Assembly (NCBI RefSeq): GCF_963576545.1
Contig: NC_083648.1
Location: 25,499,373-25,563,372 of the forward strand
DNA from: Limanda limanda
Lineage: Eukaryota > Chordata > Actinopteri > Pleuronectiformes > Pleuronectidae
Reading direction: 5' to 3'
DNA: 64,000 nt
Under the pieces are notes generated by a model that worked only from the letters and a program-made list of their open reading frames with translations, was not told where the DNA came from and made no database searches. Shown here in pieces: positions 1 to 13,639 of this stretch; the stretch's first letter is position 1, and each line of letters starts with the position of its first letter. The position numbers were made by a program, and so were the translations under genes.

Positions 1-328
1 TGTAATCCCAGTCCATTATCAGCTGCCGTTATGATCACGCTCCACCATCAGGATCCTGATCCATCCCCACCAGCCACGATCAGGATCCACCATTATTATC
101 CATGATCAGCTGCCATCACTATCACGAAAGACTATCACAATCTCTGATTCAGATCCACGGTCATGATCCATGGTCCACAATCACAATCTACGAGCTACCA
201 TCGAGATCAACTAAGTGGCTGAAGCTGGGTCCTGGATCTACAAACCATAAAGCACAAAGACTGCAGGGAAGAAGTCAAGTCAGTAACATGTATTGATGAG
301 ACATAAAGCTCTGGCTTTGACATGTGTT

Positions 329-331
<3 letters not shown>

Positions 332-371
<40 letters not shown>
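332..371. repeat. (TA)n microsatellite
   Basis: About 20 uninterrupted TA units, followed by imperfect TATAGA-type sequence up to about 420. Confidence 0.95.
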
Positions 372-376
<5 letters not shown>

Positions 377-652
377 TAGATATAGTTATATATCTATAGA
401 TAAAGTTATATATCTATATACATATGATACAATTTCCATCTTTTATACTACTTCCTCTTATTACCAGCTCCATAAGCGCAGGGCAGCATTTCAATTTAGG
501 AAAGGAAAGGAAAAATGGTAGGAAGTTTTGACAGGAAGACAAAAGGAGAAGCCGAATTCATATTGTAAAAATCAAATCAAACATTGATTTATTGTTAACT
601 TTTATGAACCCCGCAGAACCCAACATATCAAGTCTCTCTTGCTGTTTATCGA

Positions 653-664
653 AAACACACATAA

Positions 665-695
<31 letters not shown>

Positions 696-890
696 CACAT
701 ACACACACACACACACACACAGACACTGATCTGACAGTCTACTATTCAGTGAATGTAGAGTCCATTGAATTCATTTGCACATTTTTAGCTAAGGGTGGAT
801 GCATCATTCAGACCCTTTTTTTCCCTGCTGTCACTGTTCTATACCCAGGCTCATCATTATTTAATACAGGGCAATTTATTATGCTACTGT

Positions 891-937
<47 letters not shown>
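653..937. repeat. Two (CA)n microsatellites
   Basis: An interrupted CA run lies at about 653-721 and a pure CA run at about 895-937, separated by ordinary sequence. The open frame covering the second run (His-Thr repeats) is an artefact of the dinucleotide. Confidence 0.9.
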
Positions 938-939
<2 letters not shown>

Positions 940-2664
940 TGCTATTTTATGAATGTTGTAATTGGTGAGGAATAATGACATAACAAAACAGGGGTTGAAT
1001 ATATTTATAACAATATTTTCTACTATAGTACGTTTGGCTGCTTCACTGAAGGATGCCTATCCTGTAGAAGAATCATATTAGATTGGCAGGTTTGCTTATA
1101 CCTATACAAAATAACGGATTGTTATATTATTATACTCTATTATAGAAACTGGGTCTGTGCAAGTCAATTAGGTCTGCTTTTGTGTCTCCTCCCAAGGCTG
1201 TTTGGGCCAAAAACAATCCGAAGCTGCCCACAAACACAAAGACACAAACAGGCACAGCAACACGCACACGCCCACACGCACACACACACGTTTTGTCAGT
1301 GAAATATATGAGGAGGTCATATTGTATATCTTAGCAATCTCGCTGTAATCAAAATTCACGATCAGCTGTCACCATGATAACCGCAATCACGAGCCATGAT
1401 CTATAATTCACCAAGATCATGATCCACAGTCAACCATCATTTGTATAGTACTTTTCTAAAAAAGGTTACAAATTTCTTCACAGAAAAACCCTTTGCAAAA
1501 ATAATAATGAATAATAATAAAAGCTTGCATTTATATAGCACCTTTCAAGAGACCCAAGGACCCTTTACATAGCATTAACTGCATTACATACTACAGAGCA
1601 TTAACTGAGGCCAAAGGCCTTAGTGAACAGGTGGGGCTTGGAAGAGTGTTTGAAGATATCCAGAGATGCAGTGGTTGATGGTTGTGAATGGCTTTCTGGG
1701 GTGGATTTGCTGGTTGCCATTGAGGGAGGAGTAGCACTGTGTCTTGGTATGTGAGAGAACTTCCTTGTATGAGCGCTCATGGTCATGGTCTGTCGGCCTG
1801 CAGGTGGACAGTGAGGCCAGATCTTTTATAGAGTGTAAGGGAAATATAACAGTTAACCATAATATAATCATGTTTATTTCCCCTTTGATTGATCATGATT
1901 GAATCTCTTACAATGTAACCTTGACCATGCTGTTTCCTGTACTACTAAATGAATATTGGCCTGATTGCCAATATTACAGTATACAGTATTTCTCTTACAG
2001 AGAATACTGTAAGAGAAATTTGTGTCTCGTTTCCTTGTTGGTAGAGTGGGATTGTAGAAATTGCCACGACAAGAGCCAAAACAAGGAGGGATAGTCCTGA
2101 GATCAAGGCAGATGAGGGTCCAGGACACGATCTGAGTGGAAAAATCCCCAGGTTGGTGTGTAAACCAGAGATGAGGAGAAGCTAACAGCTGATTGGCAGT
2201 AAACAGCCAACAGCTGATATCCAGAGATGGTGAGTACGCTGACTAGACAGACAGCAAAGAGTCACCTAAAGTTAACACAGGTAGGAGATGGAGCGAATCT
2301 GCTAGCAGTCAACCAGCACCCAGTAGCAATGAGAATGATTGATTGCACAAAAAAACATGATTTAGCCGTGGACTGCCAAGCAGTGGCAAGATAATAGGTA
2401 ATCAATTCAGTTCAGTTTAAGAGACCAGGAACAATTGTGTAACCACCACATTTGAGCTCTGACGGATTGGTTATTATAATGAAAATAATAATAATCTTCG
2501 GTTGTAACCTGGCATCATCAGGTGTTTCAGCCTTTAATTCACAATAACTTTTAATGCTGAACCTGAGGGTAAACTGAGGCTAAACATAACTCTGACTGTC
2601 TACTGGCTTGTATGGCAGTACTATGAAAGCCATGTGACCCGCTCAGTAGATAAGACTTCATTAT

Positions 2665-3000
2665 AGGATTCACCATCACAATCATGATCTACACTCATAA
2701 AAAACCGTCCCGATTATGATCCACGTTCATGATCCCCCATCAAGGTTACAATCAATGATCAAGATCCATGATGTGGCTGTAGCTGCGATCCTGAATCAGT
2801 GAACGATAAAGCACAAGGACTCTGGGGAAGAAGTCAAGTCAGTGACATGTATTGATGAGATATTAATGTCATGAAGAGGAAAAAGAGGAAAGAGAAGCTC
2901 TGTGTGTCATGAGTCTCCCGACATTCTAGACCTATAGCAGCATAACTAATAGCTGGTCCAAGACAAACCTGAACATGCCCTTCCTAAGCTTTATTAAAAG
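2665..3000 (+). repeat. Fish dispersed repeat with a degenerate GATCCA-rich core
   Basis: Degenerate 'atgatccac' words are followed by a segment (about 2770-2870) that closely matches 215-310 of this window, including the shared words 'gaagaagtcaagtcagt' and 'acatgtattgatgaga'. Sequence up to 3000 then follows a dispersed fish repeat I recall from percomorph genomes ('agcataactaatagctggtcc'-like words, without certainty of class). Related parts occur at 60-310, 1345-1440 and 43397-43760. Confidence 0.6.
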
Positions 3001-4334
3001 ATTTGGACGTAGAGAGGGTGTCTGCATCCCTATACATGACCACTATGAGAACATTTCATCACAGCCCCAGAGCATGGTCACATTCTGTGTAATGGCTCTG
3101 GTATGGAAATACTTTGTTGGTATTGTCAATCAGGAAGGCTGTGAACTGTTACCATAGTCAACAAGTTTAACCACATTAACTTTATCCCTACAGGCCCTGA
3201 AAACCTCAGCAGTGTTGTAGTCTGAGCGATGGGGTTCTACATGAATACAATTTAAAGTTACAATAAGGGTAAATGGTTTTGTATTTATATAGCGCTTTTC
3301 TAGTCTGATGATGACCACTCGAAGCTCTTTATAGTTTTAGAGACGACCGCTCTACCCCTCAGCCACAGCCGCCCGCCATAACAATTACACTCTACAGTTA
3401 AAATCATAACAAACGACAGAGAAACAAACACAACTATGAATGCATATGTTTTTGGTAACTGTGTGGTCCTTAGTAGGAAAGCAATTCAGATTTATATCAA
3501 AATGTTTTTGATGTCAGCTTTGAGGTTCTTTGCTTAAGTTGCCAGCAGTGTTGGTCAAATATGATCAAATCCAAGCCTCAGCTTTTAGTCCCTGCTGTGT
3601 TAAAGGTAACATGTGAATATTTAGGCTGGAGGCCACAAGATGACAATTCAATTTTTGAAGCAATAAAACTACATATCCAGTGAAAGATAAAAGCTTCACA
3701 GCAGATTTTACTCATCACTATAATGTTAATGATATAAACAGAAACAATGACTCATAAAAATGTGTTATTTACATAAACTTGACAACACAATCATACAATT
3801 ACTGAAGAATATATCACAATGTCACGTGAAAACACACTGCAGTGTATATCATGAATGAGGTTTATCAGACAGTCCTAATTAAATGTTGCATCCTGGGGTT
3901 TGGGTTAGGGTTAGACGATATAAGATTTCTTCATGCAAGGAATATGGCCGCGGTGTTCCTGGTGTTCCTGTCCCCTGCTGGATCCTGTACCTGCTTGTGT
4001 GTGTGCTGCTGGCTGAGCTTACCTCTGCTGACATACTCGTCTGTTTGAGTTGCTTATTTTACCCTGTAGCTAAGAAATCTAATTCCATCCTTGTTTTGTT
4101 TTTTTACAAGTTTCTTAATATGTCGCTCAAGCAATAATGAGGTATCGATGATGAAATTTAAACTATTTATAAGAAGATAGCAAGCTCAGCAGCTTTGTCT
4201 TGATTAGTAACAACAGCTGAAGGATCTGTTGGCTTCTTCAAATTAGATTCTTAAGATTAATGCAATGAGGAAAATGTGAGCCTCTTAGTCGCTTTTTCAC
4301 TTTCACAGTGGAATATAAACAGAAACACAACAAT

Positions 4335-4365
<31 letters not shown>

Positions 4366-4370
4366 GTGTT
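4335..4370. repeat. (GT)n microsatellite
   Basis: A GT run with one TTT interruption, in otherwise unassigned sequence. Confidence 0.9.
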
Positions 4371-6179
4371 AACTTGTTATGACATCTAAGTGGGGCCCAC
4401 CAAACTATGGACACCAATCAGTACAATACAAAAATGATATATCCATTTTTGGCATTTAATTCATTTTAATTTTAATTTTATCTACGTATTAATTTCTTGT
4501 GTTTGACTTCATGAATGAAATCATTTTTTCTAATCTCATTGTTGAAGTGCTTTGGTAGGATTGTTCACCTGACATGCATGCCAGAAAAGCATACTGAATT
4601 AAACTGAATTAAATTGAACTGAACTGAAGTGAGTTGGGAGAGAGGCAAATTTTGAGAGAGAGAAGAGATAGTGTTGCTGACAGCCTGTCAGTTTACATAG
4701 ACAACAATGTGACGATGAGGTTTACTCCACTTTGACAGGTTGGCCTACACACACAGAGATGCACACATGCACACACACACACACAAACCACTACAGAAAG
4801 AGAATAATAAACCATAAACTGGATCGTGTGGCTTTAAAGTAATTGCTAGTTGTCAAGGTGATAGAAAAATGGGGCAGAGGATTACCTACAATGAGATTAG
4901 GGGACTGGATTTATTAATTAATCGTAACATTAAAATAATAAAGAGATTGAGATTTCAGCTATCGCACACTTCATCATGGTTCCTGCATGAGCTCTTTTTC
5001 ACAACTGATGCAACAAGAACACAGGAGAGGGGACCCAAACACAGGTGCTGTGGCACATCTTTGTATCTTTTAAATCAACAGGGCTGAAGACTGTGAAGCC
5101 GTTTTCAAACTTGAAGTGAAATGTTCAGACAATTGGGTCCAGACATTAAATTATATGTAGCTCTATCTAGGGGGCTTGTAGTTAAAACTCCGCAGAATGT
5201 CCGCAGCAAGTGACTCAAACATTTGCATTCTCACTGACGATCATTTCAGGAGAATATCCAGAGTTCAATGCATGTCTGAAAGCAGCTCAAATTGGAGTTA
5301 GAGATGTGAAGAAGTGATCTCATCTGTAACCTGCTCCTAATCTATGCTTAAGGCTGGAGGCTCCAGGCTACATTCACCACTACTATCTTAACACACCTAA
5401 TTGAACTGTCATCAGTCAAGTTGCATTTTGGGTAATGTAGGCATCAAGTTTTGAAGCAGGAAGACTTTATTGATTCAAAAATACCTATCCATGGTTCGGG
5501 TTTTTTTTAAACTGTTCTTTGTGAGAATGCCAATTTTTATTGGAGAGCAATTCTAAATCAGCAGAATGTTTATTTTTTAACTAGTATTTTTTAAAAGATG
5601 AAACATTTATTAAACACAAAAACTGTGTATTTCTTGAAATGCTGCTGTTGCCAGTTTTCACTCTACATGCACACCTGTGCTGTGTGTTTAAACTCGCATT
5701 ACTACAGCATAAAATTATATTGCAGACAACAAGGTTTTTCCAGATTTGTGTCAGCAGTTTGGGAATTGTATGACATTGTGGGAAATGAGCTTAGTGGGAG
5801 AGATTTGAGGATTGATACCTTCTATGTTTGTGCACTATAGCATATGATACGTTTAGCTTAGTATCAATGTCAGTAACTATAAAGTTCCCTATATAGGAGG
5901 TTTTTTAAAAACATATGTATATAGGAATGTAAAAATGACAAGCTTTTATAATGGTAAAAAAATAGGTATGTTTTTTCTTCCAACCAGAAATGTGGACTTC
6001 TTGGCATGCATCTCTACTACAGCCTTACAAACTGTTGTTGGTTAGTTTATGTTCAATGAACAGAGCTTACAATAAACAGGCAAGAAGCCGTTAACTAACT
6101 GTAAAAAGCCCAACTGAGACTCATATTCCATATTTGTTCTATGCATGTCCAAATAATGGCTACTAAAACCCAAAACATA

Positions 6180-7716
6180 CGCTCCTGATCAAAATCTTAA
6201 GACCAGTTAAAAAATTGCATGAATTTGCATTTTGCACTGTTGGATCTTAGGAAGGTTCTAAGTAGAGCTTCAAAATGCAAGAAGAAGAAATGGGAACAAG
6301 AGACCAAAAGTTGTGAGCAGGCAATTTATTGAAAACAACAATTTAACTCAAATAGGCTGTTCATCAGCTGATCAAAAGTTTAATACCACAGCCTTTACAA
6401 GCCAAAATCTGTGCAAAAATTTGGATTCCTTGTCATTTCCTGTCAAGTAATCACACTGTGAAGATCTCTTGATGGCAAAGGCAAAAAAGCTCACCGTCTT
6501 TGAACGTGGTAGGATTATTGAACTGCATAAACAAGGCCTCTCACAACGTGCCATTGCTGCTGAGGTTGGACGCAGTAAGACAGTCATTTTGCATTTCTTA
6601 AAAGATCCTCAGGGTTATGGAACAAAAAAATCAAGTGGTAGACCCAAAAAAATCTCACCGGCGCTGAGCCGGAGGATCCGAATGGCTGTCCGTCAAGACA
6701 CGGGACGAGGTCCCAAATTAAGGCCATTACTGGTGCTGACTGCAGCCCAATAACCATCAGACGGCATCTGCGAAGGAAGGGCTTCAAAAACAAGAAACGT
6801 CTTCAAAGGCCACGTCTCCTTCAACGCCACAAAATTGCCCGTTTAGACTTTGCAAGGGAGCACCAAACATGGGACATTCAAAGGTGGAAGAAAGTTTTAC
6901 TCTCTGACGAGAAAAAATGTAACCTTGATGGTCCTGATGGCTTCCAACGTTACTGGCATGACAAGGAGATGCCACCTGAGATGTTTTCTTCACAGAGGAG
7001 GGGGCGCCATCATGATCTGGGGTGCTGTTTCCTTCAATGGAACAATGGAGCTCCAGGTTGTGCAGAGGCGTCAAACAGCAGCTGGCTATGTGGAGATGTT
7101 GCAGAGGGCATCCCTCATGACTGAGGGCCCTCGTCTGTGTGGTAACGACTGGGTTTTTCAGCAGGACAATGCTCCAATTCACAATGCCTGTCTGACCAAA
7201 ACTTTTTTCCAGGAGAATAACATCACTCTTTTGGACCATCCTGCGTGTTCCCCTGATCTTAATCCAATTGAGAACATTTGGGGATGGATGGCAAGGGAAG
7301 TTTACAAAAATGTACTTCAGTTCCAGACAGTGGATGCCCTTCGTGAAGCCATCTTCACCACTTGGCGCAACATTCGTACTAGCCTTTTGGAAAAACTTGC
7401 ATCAAGCATGCCAAAACGAATTTTTGAAGTGATCAACAATAATGGTGGAGCTACTCATTACTGAGTCAGTTTTTGACACTTTAATTTCTGTTTTAAGAGG
7501 GTTTTTTTTTTTTTTTGAGCTGTGGTCTTAAACTTTTGATCAGCTGATGAACAGCCTACTTCAGTTAAATTGTTGTTTTCAATAAATTGCCTGCTCACAA
7601 CATTTCTTCTTTTTGCATTTTGAAACTCTACTTAGAACCTTCCTAAGATTCAACAGTGCAAAATGCAAATTAATGCAGCAATTTTTTAACTGGTCTTAAG
7701 ATTTTGATCAGGAGTG
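6180..7716 (+). mobile_element. Tc1/mariner DNA transposon, nearly complete
   Basis: The element is flanked by TA on both sides (6178-6179 and 7717-7718), the target duplication of this superfamily. Terminal inverted repeats are about 200 bp long (6180-6395 and 7517-7716). Their outer ends read C[G/A]CTCCTGATCAAAATC and they stay alike to the inner words 'tgttcatcagctgatcaaaag'. Total length is about 1.54 kb, usual for fish Tc1-like elements. One transposase gene lies inside on the plus strand, with two frame breaks. High arm similarity suggests a fairly recent insertion. It is not inside a recognised host gene. Confidence 0.96.
6472..7464 (+). pseudogene. Tc1-like transposase, two frameshifts
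   Basis: The enzyme would excise and reinsert the element at TA sites. Reading starts at ATG 6472 with a paired-type helix-turn-helix N-terminus ('GLSQRAIAAEVGRS') and a GRPKK segment. Near 6700-6725 the coding frame jumps (frame 1 to frame 3), and near 7005 it jumps back. The catalytic triad is recognisable: the first Asp in 'LLSDEKK' (frame 3 part), the second in 'FQQDNAPIH', and Glu in 'DLNPIENIWG', with 34 residues between the last two (DD34E). The protein ends at a stop at 7462-7464. The two breaks make it non-functional as it stands, but they could be single-base events or assembly errors. Confidence 0.93.
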
Positions 7717-8808
7717 TATGTGCATATCCCAAATCTTAGTCAGGAATAGCTGAATTCAATTAGGATAATTCTGAATGTAGAAAAAGAAAATGCTGTAAAC
7801 ATGAGTTTGACTTTCACATATGAAGTAAAAGTACAAACAGGAGATTCTTCTGTGTCTCAACCTTTCAGAAGAGGGGTGGCACCTGGGTAGAGCATGTAGG
7901 AGGCAGGATGTATAAAAAGCAATGCAGAAATTATATATTTTTATTTACATCACATTGTCACTGGCGTCGGCCCTCGTCACCAAAAGCTCCCAAATCTCGT
8001 CTTTCTAAGTTGACATCTTTGTTTGCGTCTTCTAGCAAGTCATTTTCATATGGATATTCCTTGTTACTTGCTTGTATATTCATTTGTTTGTTTGCAAGCA
8101 AGATTACACACAAAACAACAGAACATATTTGCACAAAGCTTTGGAGGAAGGATGCAGTTTGGATCTGAAAAGATGCAGGTCCGGGAATTATATTTTTTCA
8201 CTTTCTTGAACATTTTCAATGTATTCCCAGGAAATAATGCCTGGATATTAATGAAACAATCAGGCACATACATGGACCTCCTATCTGTGAGTATTTATAA
8301 TTTGGTGCAGGTTGATCGATTTTAAGCAGACTGTTTTGCTAATATGCTCTATTGAGAACCATTCTAATTGTTTTGTGTCCTCCATCTTAGACATTAGAAA
8401 GGTAACTGGCTCGCAATAAATTCTCTAGACAACATTCTGCTCCTCATATGAGCTCACTCACATATTCTCATATTCTGTTCGCAGCAACTCACTCTAACAT
8501 GCAGGCCATCTGGATAATTTAAGGAGATTATCCAGAATTCCAACATGTAAAATGGATGTCCGCCATTATCTAAGACAAAAACTTGAAAGTTCTCGGTTAT
8601 ATAGGCTGGAAACACAGCAGATTCAGCGACAGATGCAGAACTAATATTTAGATTTTATTTGAGTTTGTCAAAAATCATGTGTGTGGCTGGTCACACTATC
8701 CCAGACTGGCCAGTAAAGTAATCCATCCATAGTATATCACAGGACTATCTATCTACCCTGTACACCACATATACACACATGCACACAGCTACACAACTAC
8801 ACACCTAT

Positions 8809-8910
<102 letters not shown>

Positions 8911-9021
8911 AACAGAAACACACGCCTGAATGGCCTAATACAATGACACAGAGAGATTGATTCAGGCTCCTAAACAGGCCACATCCCTTCATATCAAATC
9001 ATCTTCTCTCCTCTTCTCTAT

Positions 9022-9221
9022 TCTCCTCTCCTCTCCTCTCCTCTCCTCTCCTCTCCTCTCCTCTCCTCTCCTCTCCTCTCCTCTCCTCTCCTCTCCTCTT
9101 CTCTTCTCTTCTCTTCTCTTCTCTTCTCTTCTCTTCTCTTCTCTTCTCTTCTCTTCTCTTCTCTTCTCTTCTCTTCTCTTCTCTTCTCTTCTCTTCTCTT
9201 CTCTTCTCTTCTCTTCTCTTC
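9022..9221. repeat. Adjoining (CTCTC)n and (TTCTC)n pentanucleotide arrays
   Basis: From about 9022 to 9098 the period-5 unit is CTCTC. From about 9098 to 9221 it becomes TTCTC, differing by one C-to-T change per unit. The plus strand is pure pyrimidine over about 200 bp. The long Leu/Ser and Arg/Glu open frames here are artefacts. Confidence 0.97.
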
Positions 9222-12200
9222 ACTCCTTGTGAGCTTGTGTATTGCTTATTTGTTCATCACCATGAGTATCACTTGTTTTAATTAGCACAAACACAGAAAA
9301 ACATAGTATCAGATAGATAGATACATAGAGACAGAGGGAAAATAGAGAGAGAGAGAAACAGAGAGATTCCAAACAGGGAGAAATGGAGCGCAGCACATCA
9401 ATCATTAGGATGATTATTATGGCAGTTGTCATGGCAACATTCTCCCATCCCCCCACTCCCTCTCTCTCTATCGCTCTCCTTGCTCTCCTCTCTTCTTTCT
9501 CTCCCTAAAATCAATTTAAATACACTTAAAGGCAACGGCCGGCATAGTAGAGTTACTGTAAGAGAAGATGGAATGAAAAGGAGAACCTTAAAGAAGAAAA
9601 TTAAGCAAATCAATTAAAGCAAAACAAAAAGGTTAATTCTGCATAAATGCACCCGTGGATGGACAGAATAAATGCAATTCTAAAAAATGTTTTCACACAT
9701 GAGAAACAATTGACCCCATTGTGATTCACTCTTGTACACTGCTTGCAATGTTTGTTGTAACATTAATATACACTGGTGCAGTGCAAATTTTAAACCTGCC
9801 TGTTTGGAATTGGCTGTTAACTTGACCTTTGGTGATGCTGGTTAGAGCTTTCTGTCTGTAAAAGTGACCTGCAGTAAATGAGCTTCAGCCACTAAAGACC
9901 CTCTGCTGGCCCCTTAAACTGCACCACCGTTGCTGTACAAAGATCTGTTCACGTGTTTTTCAAAGTTGAGTATTCGACAGACCAGAGTGAAAACCTATAC
10001 ATTTCTTGTGGTATCCTTCATCAAATCATTGATCTTGCCTGCAATGGTTATTTGACATACTGACAATTGTACTAACAACAAGGCTCCTTCAGAAATTCTT
10101 CTTCTGATTGAGTACATAATAGTGTTGTGCGTAACATTATCACAGTTGAAGTGGATTCTGGAAAAAGCTGCTTGTTGGGCATCAAACTCCACAGAAGAGC
10201 ATTAACTTTATTCAAGCTCAATTGTCCTTGCGGCTCATCCATTTTAGCTGCATCTTTCCAGCTGAAATTACTCCAAGTTTGGCCCTTTAAACACTGCTAG
10301 AACTTCACTGCAAACTAGACACGTTGGCTTCTTTTCTCTTTTCTTCTCTTTTCTTAAAAAAAATGCTTGTCAGTTTCTCTTGTAAGGCCCTAAATTCTGC
10401 ATCTACTGTTCTTTTTTTGACATTCGCCACAATGCTTGCCAGTGAATAAACAGAACTCCAACGTGTCTATCGTGAGGACACGTTCGTCTATTATTCATGT
10501 TTCTCTTTCGTTCCCTCATATGATCCTCGGGCACCTCTACAATGTCTTGTCTTGCTCAGCAGGGATTGATTAACATGTGGGCCGGAGTCTTCGTCCTATG
10601 TGTGACAGGTTCACATTTTCTAGTGTCTCATCATCATACTAAAAAGCATGCATCAAACTGTCAATTGTGTTTATGCCAGAGGTCTCTAAATGTGATATGT
10701 TTCAAATGAGCTGCTCAGAAAAAAATAACAAAAACCCATTACATCAGTGCATTTGTCAACGTGTTTGATTATATGAATAGTTTTAACATCCCATCCTTTT
10801 AGCTTAGCCTGTGTTAATATACACTGAGAGGCAATATTCTGACTTAATATTACTCGACCACACATCTGGAGCCCCCATCTCGTCCTTTTCAACCCTCCTT
10901 CTTTATTTATTGTATTTTATATTTCCTCAGACAGAAGGGGATCGATACAGCATGAATGTTATTTAAAATTCTGATGCAGCTTAGAAAATCTGCAAGGCTG
11001 TCCTTGTCAAGGCCAAGAATTTAAATCAGATTTGTGAATTAATATGAGTGTGGGAAAGGGTAGATTGCTGCAATTGTTCTCACATTTTTCATGATAAACA
11101 CTGTTTCCTTGTATTAAGCTGCTGTATAAAAGACCAGATCATTAGTCAAAGGTTTTGGTTTTATTTGGGTTTTGAGATGTCTGTCTTTGAGACATCTGGT
11201 GCCGCACAATATGAGTGAGGTGAATAGAAGTTGGTTTGTGAGCAAAAATTACATTCAAATTTAATCTTAAATTTTAAAACTTAATTGTTAAGATGAACTT
11301 AATTGTAAACTTAATTTTTATATGTGCAGGTTTATCCTACGGAGTTCGCTATGTCCAGCCTCATTCAGTTTGTAACCTCAGTTCTACAACTACCTCTCCT
11401 CCAAATCCCCTTTTGGAACCAAGAGAAACAGTCCAGCCTGAGGCAACATCCACACTACTACGAGACACTGGCCTTGTCTTTGTTTGAAAACTCTAGGGAA
11501 GCGTTTTAATCTGGACGAGCAGAAACTGAGATGTTTGGAAACAATGTCATAGATTCTAACAACTGATTGCCCTTTTTTAAACTTTTGCTGATTCATCCGG
11601 CTCCAATCACATGCCCCCATTCAGGAAGAAAACAACTGGCATTAGCCTTGGCTACCACTGTAGAACACAACATGGAAAAGTGTTGCTCATTGTGTTGCTG
11701 CAATTAAATTCTGTATTTTTGCAATAATACAACTGCTTACATGTGTTAGAGACAAGCCATTATTTAAGCAATTCCTGTTCACACCGGCACACGCATGCCC
11801 AATGTCTGGTCACATGATATGCATTTTTTCAGGCATGTTACTACGACTGATCTGGAGCCATAACGTGTGGACAGAGACCACTGTCGCTCTCTCAGTTAAG
11901 AATCAATATTCAAATACACTTTGTTATAATAAACCCTCTTAAACATTAATCTGTGTTCCGTGTCTCCAAAGTGAATCCAGCCAAAAAAGGTTAAAGGGAT
12001 AGTTCACCAAAACATTTGAGTGCAATCATTATCTACTCACAACTATTCCTGCTGAGACAACAAGTCTCTGTTTAAATCAGGCATGTGATCAGAGGGTTGG
12101 CAGTTCAATCTGAAGACACAGCAAATCATTGTGGAGGAGGGAAACAGGAAAATAAATAAATACATTTTGATTTCACTCATTATTTTATTTATCTTTTTAA

Positions 12201-12367
12201 TCATGAAATGTATGATAATGATAACATAAAATCAGTTTCAACAACAGTCTTATAACTGGAATATGTTCAAGCAGGAAGGAGATAAAATAGGAATATTCTG
12301 CGTAATTCTGTCTGATCTACAAAATAACAAAATGGATGACATGTAGCTAACTTTAGGATTGTTGAGG

Positions 12368-12371
<4 letters not shown>

Positions 12372-12423
<52 letters not shown>
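12372..12423. repeat. (CT)n microsatellite
   Basis: About 25 CT units, interrupted once near the end by CG. Confidence 0.96.
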
Positions 12424-12426
<3 letters not shown>

Positions 12427-12844
12427 CTGTATTTTCTGGGTCTCTGCTCTGACACAATTACACTTCAACTCCTATCAGCTCTAAGGATTTTCCACTGCAC
12501 CCCAGGAATGGATGAAAACAAACACACACTTAGGTTTGTGCCGCTATCTTTATTAGGACTTTGTATTGACCTCCATTAATTGTGGACAGCCCAACCACAA
12601 CCTAGACCATGACCAATTCATGCCAAAAAACTGACCTTACCCGAAACACAGTTCACATCTGATCACTTACCTCAACCAGGTGAAAATGGTGAACTACAAA
12701 TAGCCTTGTAACAATATTAAATGAAACTTTAATGATCTCCACTAGAACATTACATTTGCTCTTATGCTATTTAATACAGGTGATTTTTATCCATAAAACC
12801 TAAACAACAAGATGTGATTAAGATAGTTGATGACCTTCAGTCAC

Positions 12845-12935
12845 TTCAACGTGGATCGGTGACCTGACCATGGTGTGTGCCCTCACTCTAACTCAATGCA
12901 TGATGGGATAGGCTCCAGAGGGATGGATTGACAAT
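12845..12935 (+). repeat. Fish SINE or L2-tail fragment
   Basis: The words 'cgtggatcggtgacctgacc', 'tgatgggataggctccag' and 'agggatggat' match the tail region of many fish SINE/L2 elements (dispersed-repeat knowledge). Only about 90 bp survive, so the exact family cannot be named. Confidence 0.5.
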
Positions 12936-13639
12936 CATGCAGCTATGTAAAGTCATGAGGTCATGAAGCTTTAAAAGAACACATTGAACAAATAATAATA
13001 ATAATGTGTCATCGAGAGCTTTAGAAGGGCTGGTATGAATTTAACCGTTCAACATTAGGGCTTGGTTTAGCTTCATGGATTTGCTAAAACACGGCCTGTT
13101 ATACATATGCATTCCTACCTCATTGCTGCAGTGTGTCTATGGTAGTCATAGTCTTACAGAGACACCTACTGGCACAGGAGGTTACTGTTGTTTGTATTCC
13201 ATTGTGTCAAAGTCTAAATCAATTGTTAATATGTCGGTAAACCCCGAGAGAGGCTTAACTGCTTAACTAATGTGCAGTTACACGAAAAATTTAAGTACAG
13301 AAACAATTAAATGTACAGTACTTAGTTACATCCCACCATTTACTGCAAGCTGTCATCCGTTAAAAAACAGTGAATAATCTGATTAAAAATTGTAATCGTT
13401 TGAAAGCCCTAATATATATATGAAAAAATTGCCAATGATGTGGTCGCCAACCCCTCTCTCTTTCCTCTCCCTCTCCTTCTCTGTCCTTCCCTCAGTCTCG
13501 ATCCAGCTCCTTTTTTTTTAGAGGGAGAGAGACGTTGACTGTTGCAAATGTTGATAAACTGCACTCAGCGGTGATAGCCAGTAGTGTGTTAAGAGATCTT
13601 TGAGAATTACCTGTAGCTCCCAAAATTTATAGAAAAACA

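Larger units (their letters stand above)
1..6179. other. Repeat-rich intergenic stretch without a recognisable host gene
   Basis: I see no exon series, conserved protein domain or RNA gene here. The open frames are short and mostly lie in low-complexity sequence. What is visible is a TA run (332-371), CA/GT runs (about 653-721, 895-937, 4335-4370), GATCCA-rich dispersed repeat copies (about 60-310, 1345-1440, 2665-3000), and short tails of the 'tttatatagcac' type near 1520-1660 and 3270-3370. The rest is unassigned AT-rich sequence. Confidence 0.6.
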
